The notes under the pieces: generated by a model
The model's database searches: none
Told to the model about the DNA's origin: nothing
What the model saw: the letters and a program-made list of their open reading frames with translations, nothing else
Part shown: in pieces, positions 1 to 11,057 of the stretch
Layout: every line of letters starts with the position of its first letter
Numbering within the stretch: the stretch's first letter is position 1
Position numbers and translations under genes: made by a program
Assembly (NCBI GenBank): GCA_021018815.1
Contig: JAITYX010000026.1
Location: 2,666,001 to 2,730,000, forward strand
Length of the DNA stretch: 64,000 nt
Direction: 5' to 3'
DNA from: Talinum fruticosum
Taxonomy: Eukaryota; Streptophyta; Magnoliopsida; Caryophyllales; Talinaceae

Positions 1-4
1 TTCT

Positions 5-480
5 ATGTCCAAATCGCAACCCGAACACCTTGACTTTCGAGACGAGGATATTTTGCAAGTAGAGGTGGACGTTTGGACAATATACTTCGATGGCGCTTCC
101 AATTACAAGGGCTTTGGAGTAGGAATTCTTTTAGTCTCACCAGAGGGAGATCATACTCCCATTTCGAGTCAAAATAAACTTCAAGGTCACCAATAACACT
201 ACATAGTACGAGGCTTTTATCATAGGACTTGAAGCTGCAACGGTGATCCTTGTCAAGAATATCAAGATTTTTGATGATTCTAGTTTGATCATCAACCGAT
301 TTCGCAAAGGTGGAAGGTACATAGTGAAGCCTTGGCACCCTACCAAGCATACTTAACGGAATTAACTAAACACTTCGAGAACATCTCTTTCACTTGCCTT
401 CCAAAGGATGATAATCAATTTGCGGATGCATTAGCTAAGTTAGCATCCATGATCAATATCCTCGTTGGCATTCACTCAAT
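5..480 (+). pseudogene. gypsy RNase H domain, G1
   Basis: This is RNase H of the gypsy polyprotein, which removes RNA from the RNA/DNA hybrid during reverse transcription. The first 63 codons are open and carry the family start YFDGASNYKGFGVG, holding the first catalytic Asp, followed by LLVSPEG. A frameshift near 190 then breaks the frame, but later pieces (FADALAKLASM near 418-452) continue the domain up to the typical link into integrase. G3 has the matching domain at 50403-50860. It is a remnant with no plausible activity. Confidence 0.8.
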
Positions 481-539
481 GCCCATTCATATTGAGTGAC
501 ATAGTCATCCCACATATGTCTCGCGCATTAAAAGTGTCT

Positions 540-975
540 AACACCGACCATACGAGTTGGTAACATGATATTTATCACTATTTGGATAAGTGAGAATATC
601 CCTTGCACTCTAAACCTAGAGCCCAACGAGCCATCGGGATGTTGGCCGCCTAATTCTTCATCAATCAAGGGCAACTGTTCAAGAAAAGTAATTATGGGAT
701 TAGCTTACTTTGTATCAATCAATATATCGAGCTCACATATCCAGGGCATTTAATAATAAAGTTGAGCCTCAAAATTTGTAAATGCGAGATTTGGTCCTTA
801 AGGTGATAAGAGCACCAATTCAGGACCCATGAGGAAAGTTTAAGCCTAATCGGCAAGGCCCGTTTATACTTAGTCAAAATTTACGAGGCGGAGTAGTCAA
901 ATAAACTAATTTGGACGGAGAAGAGTTTTTAAGTACACCAACTTAGCTCGGCTAAAGAAGTATTACGCCTAACAT
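540..975 (+). pseudogene. gypsy integrase remnant, G1
   Basis: The stretch begins with the RNaseH-integrase linker, also present in G3 at 50860-51050. It then jumps to the integrase C-terminal end: LVLKVIRAP, a GKFKPN..GPF block, GGVVK..NLDGEEF and a final LKKYYA. The zinc-binding H2C2 segment and the DDE core seen in G3 at 51160-51760 are missing, so roughly 0.9 kb was deleted near 770. Several stops lie in frame. The LDGEEF...LKKYY ending is typical of integrases from non-chromovirus gypsy lineages. Confidence 0.72.
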
Positions 976-1390
976 ACCCCTAGGTAGTAGACCGAGCCCA
1001 GCCCAACCAGGCTAGGCCAAGGCAGGTGTCGGCCACCACCCGGACAACGGCGGGCTGGCCGGGCCATGATTATCCCTCCTATTCTAGTTTTTCCTTTGAT
1101 TATCCGGTTTATTTATTTGCTGGATGGCCCAATTAGGCAGTCCATTAGTATTTGTTTTCAAGACAGTCGAATTAGGTCGTCCTATGCATCTATTTTTTAT
1201 TTTTACCTCTAAGTGAGCGATAAAAATATAAAATTATAGCATAACACTTACTTTTATTTAATACAAGGTAAGCCTACTACTTACCTAAATACATAGCTAA
1301 AGGAAAATAATTGCAAGCATACTACTTGTAAATAAACATAAACATTATTCTAAAGAAGCGAAACTAATCCTCCCTTTCTTTTATTCTATG
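976..1390. other. spacer between pol and antisense region, G1
   Basis: No coding frame is visible. It starts with a GC-rich patch (about 985-1068) and then becomes AT-rich. The same order appears in G3 at 52120-52550, including the phrases gtaagcctactact and gcacactactt-like repeats, so it is an ordinary internal part of the element. Confidence 0.6.
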
Positions 1391-3300
1391 CTAAGAGTCC
1401 GAGCCGTATTCTATCTTTACTTTTTTTCCATCGGGATTGCTAAGCTCGGCTTCTTCATCCCAGGTGCGTTCTTTCGGTTCTTGAATTCGGTGAGCCCTTC
1501 TTTCTTTATGTTCTTTGGCTTCAGTTTCTCTTCGACGAGCACGAGCGGCCATCCGAGGGTTTATTTTGCAAATTTGCAAAGGGGCAACATTAGGGACAAC
1601 TTCTTCAGGATCTATCTCTCTGAGTCTCAGGCATCTTTTGTCATTTCGAGATCTACTTGTATTATCCACTCGAGATAATAGGGAGAAATAGCAATGTTAG
1701 GTTTGCCTTTAGGTAACAGACAAGTTTGCAGGAGTTAGCGGCTTCGGCGGACCTCCGTAGTATTCGGGCCACGACCTGGTCCATTTAGAGCTACCATGCC
1801 CTTTGCACAAGTCAAAGGTAGTATGCCATATACAATCCAATAGTGGTATTACTTGCTCTCTACCCTTTTGTCGCACCACACTACTAAGGAAGTAATATGT
1901 GCTCTCCTCTAGGCTCGGTAGACATATGAATGGGTGTTGTGAGGTATGTGTTTTAAACTGGGACACCTTTCGGTGTTTAACATACCATAGAAGATCATTG
2001 TTGTGATTTCTAAGGTATTCCTCCCACCAAGATGTTGGGTGATCAGCTACAATTGGTTTTCATTTGCACTCGGTAGAAGTGACTCACTAGGTATATATCT
2101 AACTTTGGAGGAACATCAATAAACTTAAGATCTTCCATTAACCGGATCTGCATAGCATAGATGCAAAATCAAATGTTAGTGTCCTGCATGGTAAAAGCTC
2201 AATTCTTTTAGGCCCAACAGGAGCAAAATCAAAATAATAATAAATAGCAACACAAAAGCAAAGACGATAGTTAGAGTCTTTTAGGTGCAAACCAGAGGGG
2301 TCTCACCCTCGGCGGCGCAGACACCGCGTTATGGCCGGCGTCGCCGACCGATCCACGCTCGCTTGCTTTCGTTCGTTGTTTTGTGCTTGCCTACAATGAC
2401 AAGGGGCTTCCACGGAAATTGCATTCGAGCATAGGCTTCAACTCGGCCTAAGCCAATTATTATTTCAGCTACTATTAGTGGCTTTAGTGAACAATAATCC
2501 ACTAAGCTGTTCCACTAGATTCGGTAGGGTCGCCGGCGCCAAGTCTTCATGGCCTCCTACTTGTAAGAATCCACCTATCATATAAGTCATGATAGCCCGC
2601 CACCTAGGGATGATGATGGGATCGAGCATAGGCATACATGCTCGCGGTAGTTCTTCATCGATTGGTCAAACTCACCCGGTTCCCAACAAGAATCCACCCT
2701 AGATTCTTATTACTCAAATTTAGTAGGTATTTGTATTTTCGGTGAAGGTTTTATGAAGATTTGGGAACAAGTGGGTTTTGTTCGCCTAAAACTACCTAGT
2801 ATGGCATTGAACTCTTCGAGCGGGGGCATAGTTCCTTATCCTCGAACCTAAAGACATGGTAATGAGGATCCAAGTAGGCCACAACAACTCTTAGAAAGGG
2901 ACAATAGATCTTTATCTAGCGAAGGGTGAATAGGACATTCAGCCTATAATTGGTTAATCCGAGATGTATCCATGTTATTCATCTCATGCATCCACCAAGT
3001 TAACTCAGTCATTTAGTTCATGGTTTTTGAGATGGAGATATGATATGTTTTTAGTTTGGGTTATCGAAGACTTTTGTGTTCGTATTTCTTCCGCACTACA
3101 CCGATCCTATTTGTAGGGATTTGTTCAAGTTCTCCGAGTCCTATCGTAACTCAACCACCAACCAATCTCAACCGCCCTAGAACTTGTAGGTGGTCGTCCT
3201 GCTTTCGTGGTTTTCTTTGGCCCGAGCAATCCTTGGACTATTTTTACCTCGGCCCATGGCGCATACTATGTTATTCTTTTGGACCATGCACTTGAGATTT
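1391..3300 (-). pseudogene. gypsy distal antisense ORF, G1
   Basis: This is a minus-strand coding remnant at the pol-proximal end of the 3' region. The most open parts are 1391-1669 (92 codons, charged, rich in Arg and Glu, with AARARRRETEAKE) and 1709-1966 (85 codons, with WPEYYGGPP). Farther upstream on the same strand the frame is badly broken. G3 holds the same series at 52560-54413, which shows this was once a real reading frame. In G3 the N-terminal part reads like the W-D-P-x-T-H-x-F...P-x-x-E-E-F pattern of large plant transposon-linked families (DUF7745/PMD-like), which is only a suggestion. Function is unknown. It could also be a downstream exon of the proximal antisense ORF. Confidence 0.5.
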
Positions 3301-3489
3301 TCCCCTGTTTCTATTATTTTCTTTTAGGGGAATAGGGGCTAGTGCATTTTTTTGAAATTTTGTCTTTGCAACCTTTTTCCTAAGTTTTGTGCATCATATT
3401 AAATAAAAGAACATATTTTTATAATCGAGTCCTGCACTTTATACCATTACATAAGAATCTTCATTAGAAAGTAAATAGTACATTAAAAA

Positions 3490-5993
3490 AATAAACACCC
3501 CACAAGGATTCATTAATCGAGTCGTCATCGAAGATGTAATTCCCGAAGTCATCCAAGACGGATGTAGACAATCGGCCACCTTCATCACCTTGATACGAGT
3601 TACCTTCTTGGTCCTAAGATTGAGAAGCCTCATGGGGTCGACCATTATAAGAAGACCAAGGGAAAAAAGAGGATTCTCGTGACGATCAAAGACCCGCAAA
3701 GGATGGATGTTTAAACTCTCCTCGGAATAACTAGGTCCCACATCGAAAGCGCTAGGTCCGAGAGTACTTGGTCCTACTTTGAAAGCACTCCTATGATGAG
3801 CACGCCATAAAGAACCTTGTCTAGCATTACTACTAGAAGGTACTTGTTAATCGGGAGCATAAGATTGTGTCTCGGGGACATTAAGGAGACTACCGAAAGA
3901 AGAAGCTCTAGATTGACGCCTCTACAAAAGCAAAAGAGTGGCTAGCAAATCATTAGAAGCTCAATAATATTAGCACTCTACTAATCAAGGACTTACCTGG
4001 AAATTAAGAAAAGCTCGCCCAATCAAGAAGTATTGGATTCCCTGGAGAGCATATTGAAAACCGATAGACATGGCTCTAGATTGCTCCCGGTTATACTACA
4101 AAGTTTATTCGATGGTATCAGCAATAAAATATCTTTAGCATACAACTAAAGGAAATAAAGCATATAACTCTTACCCCCTCTCCAATTTCTAGAGAAAGGA
4201 TGCCCAATACATTCCTCTTCCGGGATTTCGGAATTCCTACAAAACGAGGAGATTCCCGGGAAGAGTAACATCCACATCGAGACTTGGGATATGGATATCA
4301 ATAGGAATGAGCTTCCAAAAGATGAAGATTAATTTTCACACCAGAAATTCAACTTACAAAGAAGAAATTGAGAACTCCCCAATTGGACCATAATACGTGC
4401 TACATGATGGGCATAAGATGTGTTCGTGTTTAAAAATGAGGTAAAATGATAACCAGCCATAGCCGCCGCTTGTTCATTTGGAGGAAGAGAACAGAAGTAG
4501 AACATTGTCGAAGGCGGATCGGCCGGGACAAACGGAGGCCATGTGTTAACCCAGATTTGAGGAGTGACCCTCTCCCTAGATACCAACAAAACCCAAAAGC
4601 ACCTTCAAACAAGATCCTTGTTTCACTTAATTCTCATGCCATAAGGACACTTTAAGGGAGTTGAAGTTTGGCCCAAGGCTGGAAATTGGCCTAGATACAA
4701 GAATTATTAAGAAATAAGCTAGCAAGGATGAAGAGCAATAAGAAAATGGACAAAAAACAAGTAAAAATTCAGGGATGGAGTCCACCACGGGCAGCCCCAC
4801 ACGCTGTGGTACAGGACGTGGGCAAGGATAGAGGGCTAAGAATGTGGTAAAAAGTTCTTTTAAACACATTTTGGAGTAAGTTTTGAGAAGAGAAGAAGCA
4901 TACCGAGTCCACACGGTTGAGGGCTGACCTCAAGAAGTCTATTCGATGAATCTTTGGATGTTGAAGATAAACTTTGGCCCATGACACGAAGGCAAGAAAG
5001 GCAGGTCGATTTATTAAGCCATAAGAGAGATGCGGGAAGTATTCGTACAACCACGGCTACATTTTGACAAATCAAGTAAGGTTTTTTATTCACACAAGAT
5101 GAAAAGTGTAAATATTGGAAAAAGGAGAACTTCAAGCATACCTCAATAATCTTCTATAAGCCATTCAAAGGAAGATAGTTGGTACAATTTTGTGTGCCGC
5201 ACGTTGGCACGGAGACCCCTAATGAATCAAGTGTGTGCGGGAGCACCCCAATTAAGCTCCTTTATTTTATCTAGATCCACTAAGTTCACCAAATAATGAA
5301 CATTAACCATGGCGGCCTGGTCGGAAAAGAGGATCGTACTCAAGAGAAGAGTAAGCACGGTCCTAACTTGTTGAGGCCAAAAACATCCTCAAAAGCCTTA
5401 AAAAACAAGTATATTTAAAGTGACTATTATGTAGAAATTTGTCGGCTATAGGGCCAAAGAGGTGACAAAGGTAGTCACGGTTTTTGTACGAATTCGAACA
5501 TAAGTTAGACGTTCTCCGGAAAAAGCCCAAATGGACAAAACAAGCAAAATCAAAAGGAGTTATTGTCATCTCACCAAATGGAAGCTGGAACGTGTTCATC
5601 CCTCTCGCCTCCTGTCAATAAGATGGTATAAAGCAATGTAAAGAGGTCCAAACCTGGCATTGTACATGACATTCTCAAGAGGAAAGTTCATCCTCCTGCA
5701 TGTCTCCATGAATTTGAGAATGGCTCCACTACTTCGAATCGAGCCTTTCCACAAGAGAAAATTGAACAAGATTTTGGTTAAAAGAGTTACTCTAAATGAG
5801 CAAATGAAGAATTTTAAGCCAATTAGCTTACCAAAGAGGAAATAGCCAACGAGGAAACATGGCTTTCAGCCTCAACTAGAAGGTCACTTGGGTTCCATTC
5901 CCTTTGAGGACGCCACTCTTGCGCAAGGAAAGAGGCTTGAATAAGATTTTCCGCTCTAGTTCTTCCAATGGGATGAGCTTTTCTTCTAGACAT
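3490..5993 (-). pseudogene. gypsy proximal antisense ORF, plant mobile domain-like, G1
   Basis: This minus-strand ORF is transcribed towards pol. I take the ATG at 5993 (MSRRKAHPIG) because G3 starts with the matching MFIRKTHSTG and both follow a TATA box. Next comes FGEMTITPFDFACF near 5570, a phrase typical of the plant mobile domain (PMD, PF10536). After it come YKNRDYLCHLFGP, an LDKIKELNWGAP-like block near 5250, and GLRANVRHTK. The C-terminal end is acidic (FGNYIFDDDS near 3510-3540), as in G3. Stops and frameshifts interrupt it many times. PMD proteins occur both as host silencing factors (MAIL1/MAIN) and inside transposons. The role here is unknown, and the PMD assignment rests on motif likeness only. 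Confidence 0.62.
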
Positions 5994-6115
5994 TTTGAAG
6001 ACAAGAAGGGTTTTTAGAACCAACTAGTTTTCAAGAAGGAGCAAAGCAAGAAAACACAAAAGAATAGCAAGAGTAAGAAGAAGAGTTGGTGTGCAAAATG
6101 AACACCATGAACTCC

Positions 6116-6124
6116 CTTTTATAG
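6116..6124 (-). promoter_or_regulatory. TATA box of the antisense ORF, G1
   Basis: On the minus strand the bases read CTATAAAAG, followed by a pyrimidine-rich leader of about 120 bases and then the ATG at 5993. G3 has CTATAAAAG at the same relative place (58914-58922) with a similar leader. Conservation in two decayed copies suggests a real promoter of the element, though its use is not shown. Confidence 0.55.
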
Positions 6125-6737
6125 ACAAATTCGGTCACGGCATTCAAGTACATAAGACAAGAGTCAAGCAAATAGTGGGGAACCAAGGGAATCCATCGGA
6201 CGCCGGGGCCACGCTTGCTAAAGGCTAGTCAGGCGTAGATCATAAGGCACCGAGAGGTCCAATCAGCGATAGACTTTGTAGCCTAGCCCACCTCCCTAGT
6301 CTATGCAGCCTTTCTAACGGAGACATGTGATCCTTGTCCCCTTATGCATGTAAGTGGGAGTTTTCGGACCAACTAATCGGCTTTTCCGAACAGTTTCATC
6401 CATCTGTTTTGATCGAATTACTTAGGTAAAACACTCGAACTTTTGTCAATTCAATTATGCACTAACGATTAGTACAGCAGATTAATTAGCAAAGCTTGAG
6501 ATCAAAGAATGATCAAAGTTTCAGCACCAACATCTACAAAGCTTTAGGCTCGATCAAGCCAAACTTAGGATTCTTTGACCGGACTTCGAACGCATGCATC
6601 GCGATCAAGTTAAGACCCCCATTTTGGATTTCGGGTTCGATTACAACCAATCAAAGTAACACATAACGCTTTAAAAAATTTGAGGTAAGTATCCTTTAGT
6701 GTCAACTTTCACCCTTTGCCTTTTAGACTCTGGTCAA
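6125..6737. other. G1 spacer between antisense promoter and PPT
   Basis: No convincing reading frame. It carries a GC-rich stretch around 6190-6310 and then AT-rich DNA. G3 matches it at 58923-59560 (shared pieces include ctttaggctcgatcaagc). It is ordinary 3' non-coding sequence of the gypsy element. Confidence 0.55.
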
Positions 6738-6750
6738 TGTGGGGGTTAAC
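6738..6750 (+). other. polypurine tract, G1
   Basis: The run tgtgggggtta lies directly before the LTR start. A G-rich tract at this place primes plus-strand synthesis in LTR retrotransposons. G3 has ccaatgtgggtgtta at the same place. Confidence 0.6.
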
Positions 6751-7440
6751 AATAGACACCTAAAAAGTGTCGTCCCTTATCTCTTTATTTCTATATTTTT
6801 TGTCGACCCAATGATGAAATCTCGAATCCTATTTGAGGATTTAGATCTATCATTGTGAACGATTGGTGCAACATAAGCCAGTAAACAACAAAAGCCCCCT
6901 AGCATAAAATAAATAGCCTTTAGCCTTGGATCGGTCCATAAATCGCTTTTCTTTTACACGACCTAAGAACCGAGCTGAGCCTTAAGAGGCAATAGAGTCC
7001 AATGTCGTGTGCCGGGAAATTCCAAGTTCGAATATCGCATTTTACTTTTGCTCAAATAAGACAAGGAGTTGAAGACCTGATGACGAGTGTTAAAACGTTG
7101 CATTTCATAATCGGGAGCATCGAAGTGCTGCGTTTAAGCTTCACAAGACAGTTCGCATGAGACTAGAAGCTTCTCCCTAAGAAAAACATCATGGTCAGCG
7201 CCTGCATTCTCGAAGCACTAAGTGGAATGCTGCGTTTTGGCTTGGAGAGTCCTTTGGAGACACAACTAGGCACAAAACCCTAAGGCGCCCGGTTGGCTAA
7301 CTCCAGCTAACCGGATTCTATCCGGTTTTCTCCCTTTCTAATTCTATTCTATTTCTAAGGATTTGGCCCGGTTTATTTTTAGCTATTTGGAAGGCTAGAT
7401 GGAGGCAAACCCTAGGTCATTTGTGACCTACGTCCTCTCC

Positions 7441-7449
7441 TATAAATAG
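7441..7449 (+). promoter_or_regulatory. LTR TATA box, G1
   Basis: TATAAATAG followed by agagcc lies about 690 bases into the LTR. The same TATAAATAGAGAGC occurs in the other gypsy LTRs at 35125 and 60257, and as a decayed ctaaatag at 22084. It marks the likely start of the U3/R transition. Confidence 0.6.
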
Positions 7450-8435
7450 AGAGCCTTTACTCTCATTCACATTCGGCTTCTCGCCTTAGCATCACGTTAT
7501 AGAAAGCTAACCAGAATACTCTCGTCTAAGCGTTACTCTATTGAAATCAATATTAACCATTCATCTAATTATTTCTTATCGTCTGTTGAATTCGTGCCAA
7601 GAGCTAAAGAATATTCAATTATTCTGATCTTTGGGCACTTATTCAACTCGATCGTTACAATACCCTACGTACATACATCACAAAAACAAGCCCTTTTCTT
7701 TTACTTATCACCGTTGCATCAAGAGATCCAGTGTAGAGATCCGGATCGGGAAGGTGGGACAACCTGAGGGCAATTATTCGGCCTTCAAACGATTTATATA
7801 TTTTCACGCTTTTTATCGCTTTCCGTATTGTGGTTTAAGAGATGTAATTGCTCTTTTTAATTCCTCCCGACTGATGTAATTCTTTTATTTCTCATTTTTC
7901 TTTCTTTATCGCTTTCTTTACCGCTTTCTTTATTGTTTTCTTTACTATGTTTGGTTTCTTTTATTTATCAACATAATATGTCACTTGCTTGTTTGTTTTA
8001 CATCATTTAGTACACTACTCGAATTAGTAAAGGTCGTCTTCGGACGGTCGGAATGGAAGGGTTTTCCCTACGTTTCGTACCCTCAACCCCGAATCCGATT
8101 CTCGTTTCAAAGACCGATGGAGTTAATTTTGTAGCCTTTTTCTCTCTTAGTTTTACTAATAGTAAGATCGGAGGAGCAAATCTTTACTTTGTTTTTTGTT
8201 AGTTTTTTCTTTCTTAAAAACTTATTGGCGGCTCCTTTATTTTATGATTTGTTCTATTCAAATTTGCATCTTGGTAGTTTCGGTTGTAGGAACAAGTAAG
8301 ATGAGGCTATGGATTTGCCCACAAGGGCGAGGCCGAGGCCGACTCCATTAGCCCCTACCTTTGACCGGCGCTTGCCACCACCTCGCACAGGCTGCCGCCT
8401 ACAATGGGTGGTCGGCAGGTGAGGCTTTGGTCCGC

Positions 8436-8455
8436 ATTGATGTTTTCACACCAAT
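8436..8455. other. conserved LTR hairpin, G1 version
   Basis: attgatgt - tttc - acaccaat forms an 8-base stem with one A:C mismatch and a 4-base loop. The other two gypsy LTRs carry the same loop with CCGG-type stems (23094-23111, 36093-36116). Relative to those, bases change on both arms here so that pairing is kept at two positions. Confidence 0.5.
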
Positions 8456-8743
8456 CGGCCCTAAAGCCTCATGGTACGACCAAAACCCTAGTTTTATTTA
8501 TTCCTTAATTAGAATATAAAATCCCGAAAATTCTGAAAATAATCGTTAAAATTAAATAATTAATAAAATCGCCATTGAAACTTTGATTAATCATATTTAA
8601 TAAAACTTGGAAAATCTTAATAAAAGGTTCATCCCCACATTCCAAAATCGACTTTCTAAAACCATCTTCAAAATCAATCTTCAAAAAGAGACCCGACATA
8701 AGTGGGGAAGCTCGACGGGCCTCGATCGGCCGTGGTTCCTACA

Positions 8744-9845
8744 CTTCCTAAATGAGTTAACCTTTAAGGTTAGGCACAACTGAGCAAAATTAGTCCTTAG
8801 AGCTCGAGTCAAGGGACTTAGAAAGAAAGTAATGAATAAAAGTGATTACAAGACTTTCTTTACGACACGTAAAGTAAGAAAATACAAAGTTCGAGTTCTA
8901 AAAGCTAGAAGATTGAGAAAGACTAGAATATATTCAGCTCCAACAATCTTCATGTCTTGTGGAGTGGCTTCCATTTATAAGAACCAAGGTAGAATGACAT
9001 ATGAGACTAGTTACGGATCGATCAGCCTTGCTAGTCGTTGTAACAACTAGTCCGAGTCACTCGAAAAAGATCCGTTGAGATGTAAAAGTTGTGTAGCTAT
9101 CCTTGGCTCAAAATATGGGCCATCCCTCTAGTGGTGATTGTAATCTGGGGTGGAAATAATCGTTAGACTCAAAGTTGAGGTTTTTCGGTTTTGGAAACAA
9201 ACAACCCCGGCACGGTGTTTGAGCCATGTCCAAAAATGGGTGATTTATGTCTCGCTGGTGTTTAACAGACTATAAACTAGCTCCTTTTGTAGTTCAAAAG
9301 TAGAGTAGGCTTGTTTAATCTAGCTACAAAAGTAAATCAAAGTGATACTCAAAGTATAAAAATACTTTGGTCAAGAATTAGGCATAGATAATAATTAAAT
9401 TAAAGTAATTAAGCACTTAATTATCTTTAGCCTAAACGAATAGAATTTTCTAGAGTCTAATATTCATTTAGTTCAAATTCCATCTTGAGTCAATCCTTAA
9501 AAGGATCAAGTTAGAAAGAATAAGATATCGGAATTTATAAACTTGATTAAGTAAATAATTCTCAACAAATAAACCGACTTGGAAATTAGAATTAAGGTTG
9601 TAATTTATTTTCACTTGAAACGCTAAGTTAGTGCTCGGAATAAAAGTGTTACGAAGTTATTTACTCATGCGATTGTTCCGAGTTGTGTTGGAGTGGATCG
9701 AAACACGGTTAAAAAATGTTATGCTTGAAGAATAGTTTCTTAGTGGGTCAAAACAACATGAAAACTTAGATATGAGTTTCTATAAATCTCGGAATGGCAT
9801 AGAAACAAAACCTAAGAAAGATAGAAAGTTATACCTGAGTCTTCA
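8744..9845 (-). repeat. partial copia LTR, reversed
   Basis: This is a minus-strand copy of the copia LTR. Its LTR 5' end is clear at 9845 (minus-strand TGAAGACTCAGGT), while the LTR 3' end is missing, cut at the G1 LTR end. Recognisable LTR blocks include the reversed ctcccttgactgagct-type segment near 8790 and the conserved aagtattttta near 9355. It has no coding content. It may be what is left of an element lying in reverse, or a truncated solo LTR. Confidence 0.75.
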
Positions 9846-11057
9846 TCCCTAAATATGCTTTTAACAAAGAGTTATAAAGAGCGCAGAAGGTAAATTATAT
9901 GTACTTGTCATTATTGATGATTATTCAAGATTTACCTAGGTGTGTTTTCCTAAGAAGAAGAAGGAAGCAATCAAGGAGTTGTCCAGAGTTTGCAAGTAGG
10001 TAAGTGTTGAATCTGGAACTCGGACCATTAGGGTCGAACCGACCATGGAAGAGAATTCGACTACTCCGAGTCTACAGATTTCTATCACAGATCTGGGATC
10101 TTTCACAACTTCTTAGCACCAAAAACCTCAATAAAATGGAGTTGTAGGAAGAAAGAACGACTTGAGGAGATTGATAGAATAATAATGATCAAGAATGACC
10201 TACTAAACTACTTCGGGCCAAGGCAGTCAATACCGCCAACAACACTTTAAACTAGTGTCTCATTCGCCCAATCCTCAAGAAAACACCAAATGAGCCCTAA
10301 AAAGGCAAGAAACCCAACATATCCTACTTTGAGCCTTTTGGATGCAAGCGTTTTGTACACAATAATGGTAAGGAATATTTAACTAAATTTGATGCTAGAT
10401 CATATGAAGGTATTTTTCTTGGTTATTCTACCAATCGTAAAACTTATCTCATTTTTAACAATAGAACTAACAAAGTGGAAGAAAGTAATCACTTTTTCTT
10501 TGATAAAGTTGATTGGGCACGATAAGTGAGTCCATATTCTCATGTCTCAAGCTAAGTAGAGATAATGATGACTTGACCGAAGCCGAGCTCGGAAACGGTG
10601 AAAACAAAAGAACCGAGTCCCTAACTTACCCAAGTTAAATAGAGTGAGCAACATGGTGAAGACTCAGCTCGGACTTCACAAGCCTAAAAAGGAACCGAGA
10701 TTCCACCATCTCGGGAACCAAGAATTCAAGATTCTAATATGATAATCAAAGGTCTAGAAGAGTATTCAGGTATAATTCTAGTCACCCCCATGAGAATATT
10801 CTTTTTCATACCACTCGGTGTACAAATTCATTCTTCTCTTCATAATGTTTGTGCATTTGTTGCATTCATTTGCATGATTGAACCTAAGAATGTGGTAGAA
10901 GCCTTACTTGACCCAAGTGGATGGAGGTCATGCAAGAAGAACTCTCTCAATTTGAGAGAATCGACATTGACTCGACCGACCAACTGACTCACCAAGTTAT
11001 AGGAACCAAATAGATTTTTAAAAATAAACTAGATTGGAAGAGTTTAGTAGTTAGAAA
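9846..11057 (+). pseudogene. copia B fragment: integrase core to start of RT
   Basis: This plus-strand copia pol piece begins in the integrase core (LYVLVIIDDYSRFT near 9897). It continues through NGVVGRKN near 10136, the post-core block with a decayed TYPTLSLLDA/YFEPFGCK region near 10320, and EGIFLGY-like bases near 10405. The linker before RT includes IEPKNVVEALL near 10880. It stops just after LVVRN at 11057, inside the RT N-terminus, where the LTR of copia C begins. Frameshifts and stops are frequent. The 5' half of B is absent, lost at the reversed LTR on its left. Confidence 0.75.

Larger units (their letters stand above)
1..8743 (+). mobile_element. Ty3/gypsy element G1, 3' portion (Tat/Ogre/Retand-like)
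   Basis: This is the 3' part of a gypsy retrotransposon that enters from the left edge. In order it holds RNaseH, a shortened integrase, a region of about 5 kb coding on the minus strand, a purine-rich tract and a 3' LTR. The layout repeats in G3 (50202-60418), and the LTR family repeats in G2. The integrase end lacks a visible chromodomain and finishes in LKKYY, as in non-chromovirus gypsy elements. The long opposite-strand region after pol is a known trait of Tat/Ogre/Retand elements, which is why I assign it there. RT, protease, gag and the 5' LTR lie outside the window or are lost. Stops and frameshifts throughout show an old copy. Confidence 0.82.
6751..8743 (+). repeat. gypsy 3' LTR, G1
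   Basis: This LTR of about 1993 bases starts with aatagacacc, a decayed form of TGTAGACACC, and ends with gtggttcctaca. It matches the G2 LTRs (21324-23410 and 34534-36413) along its length, including the TATA region, the tttcgtaccctc block and the GC-rich block near 8320-8420. No coding sequence is seen. The copia LTR that follows at 8744 abuts it without spacer, so the flanking target duplication cannot be read. Confidence 0.82.
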
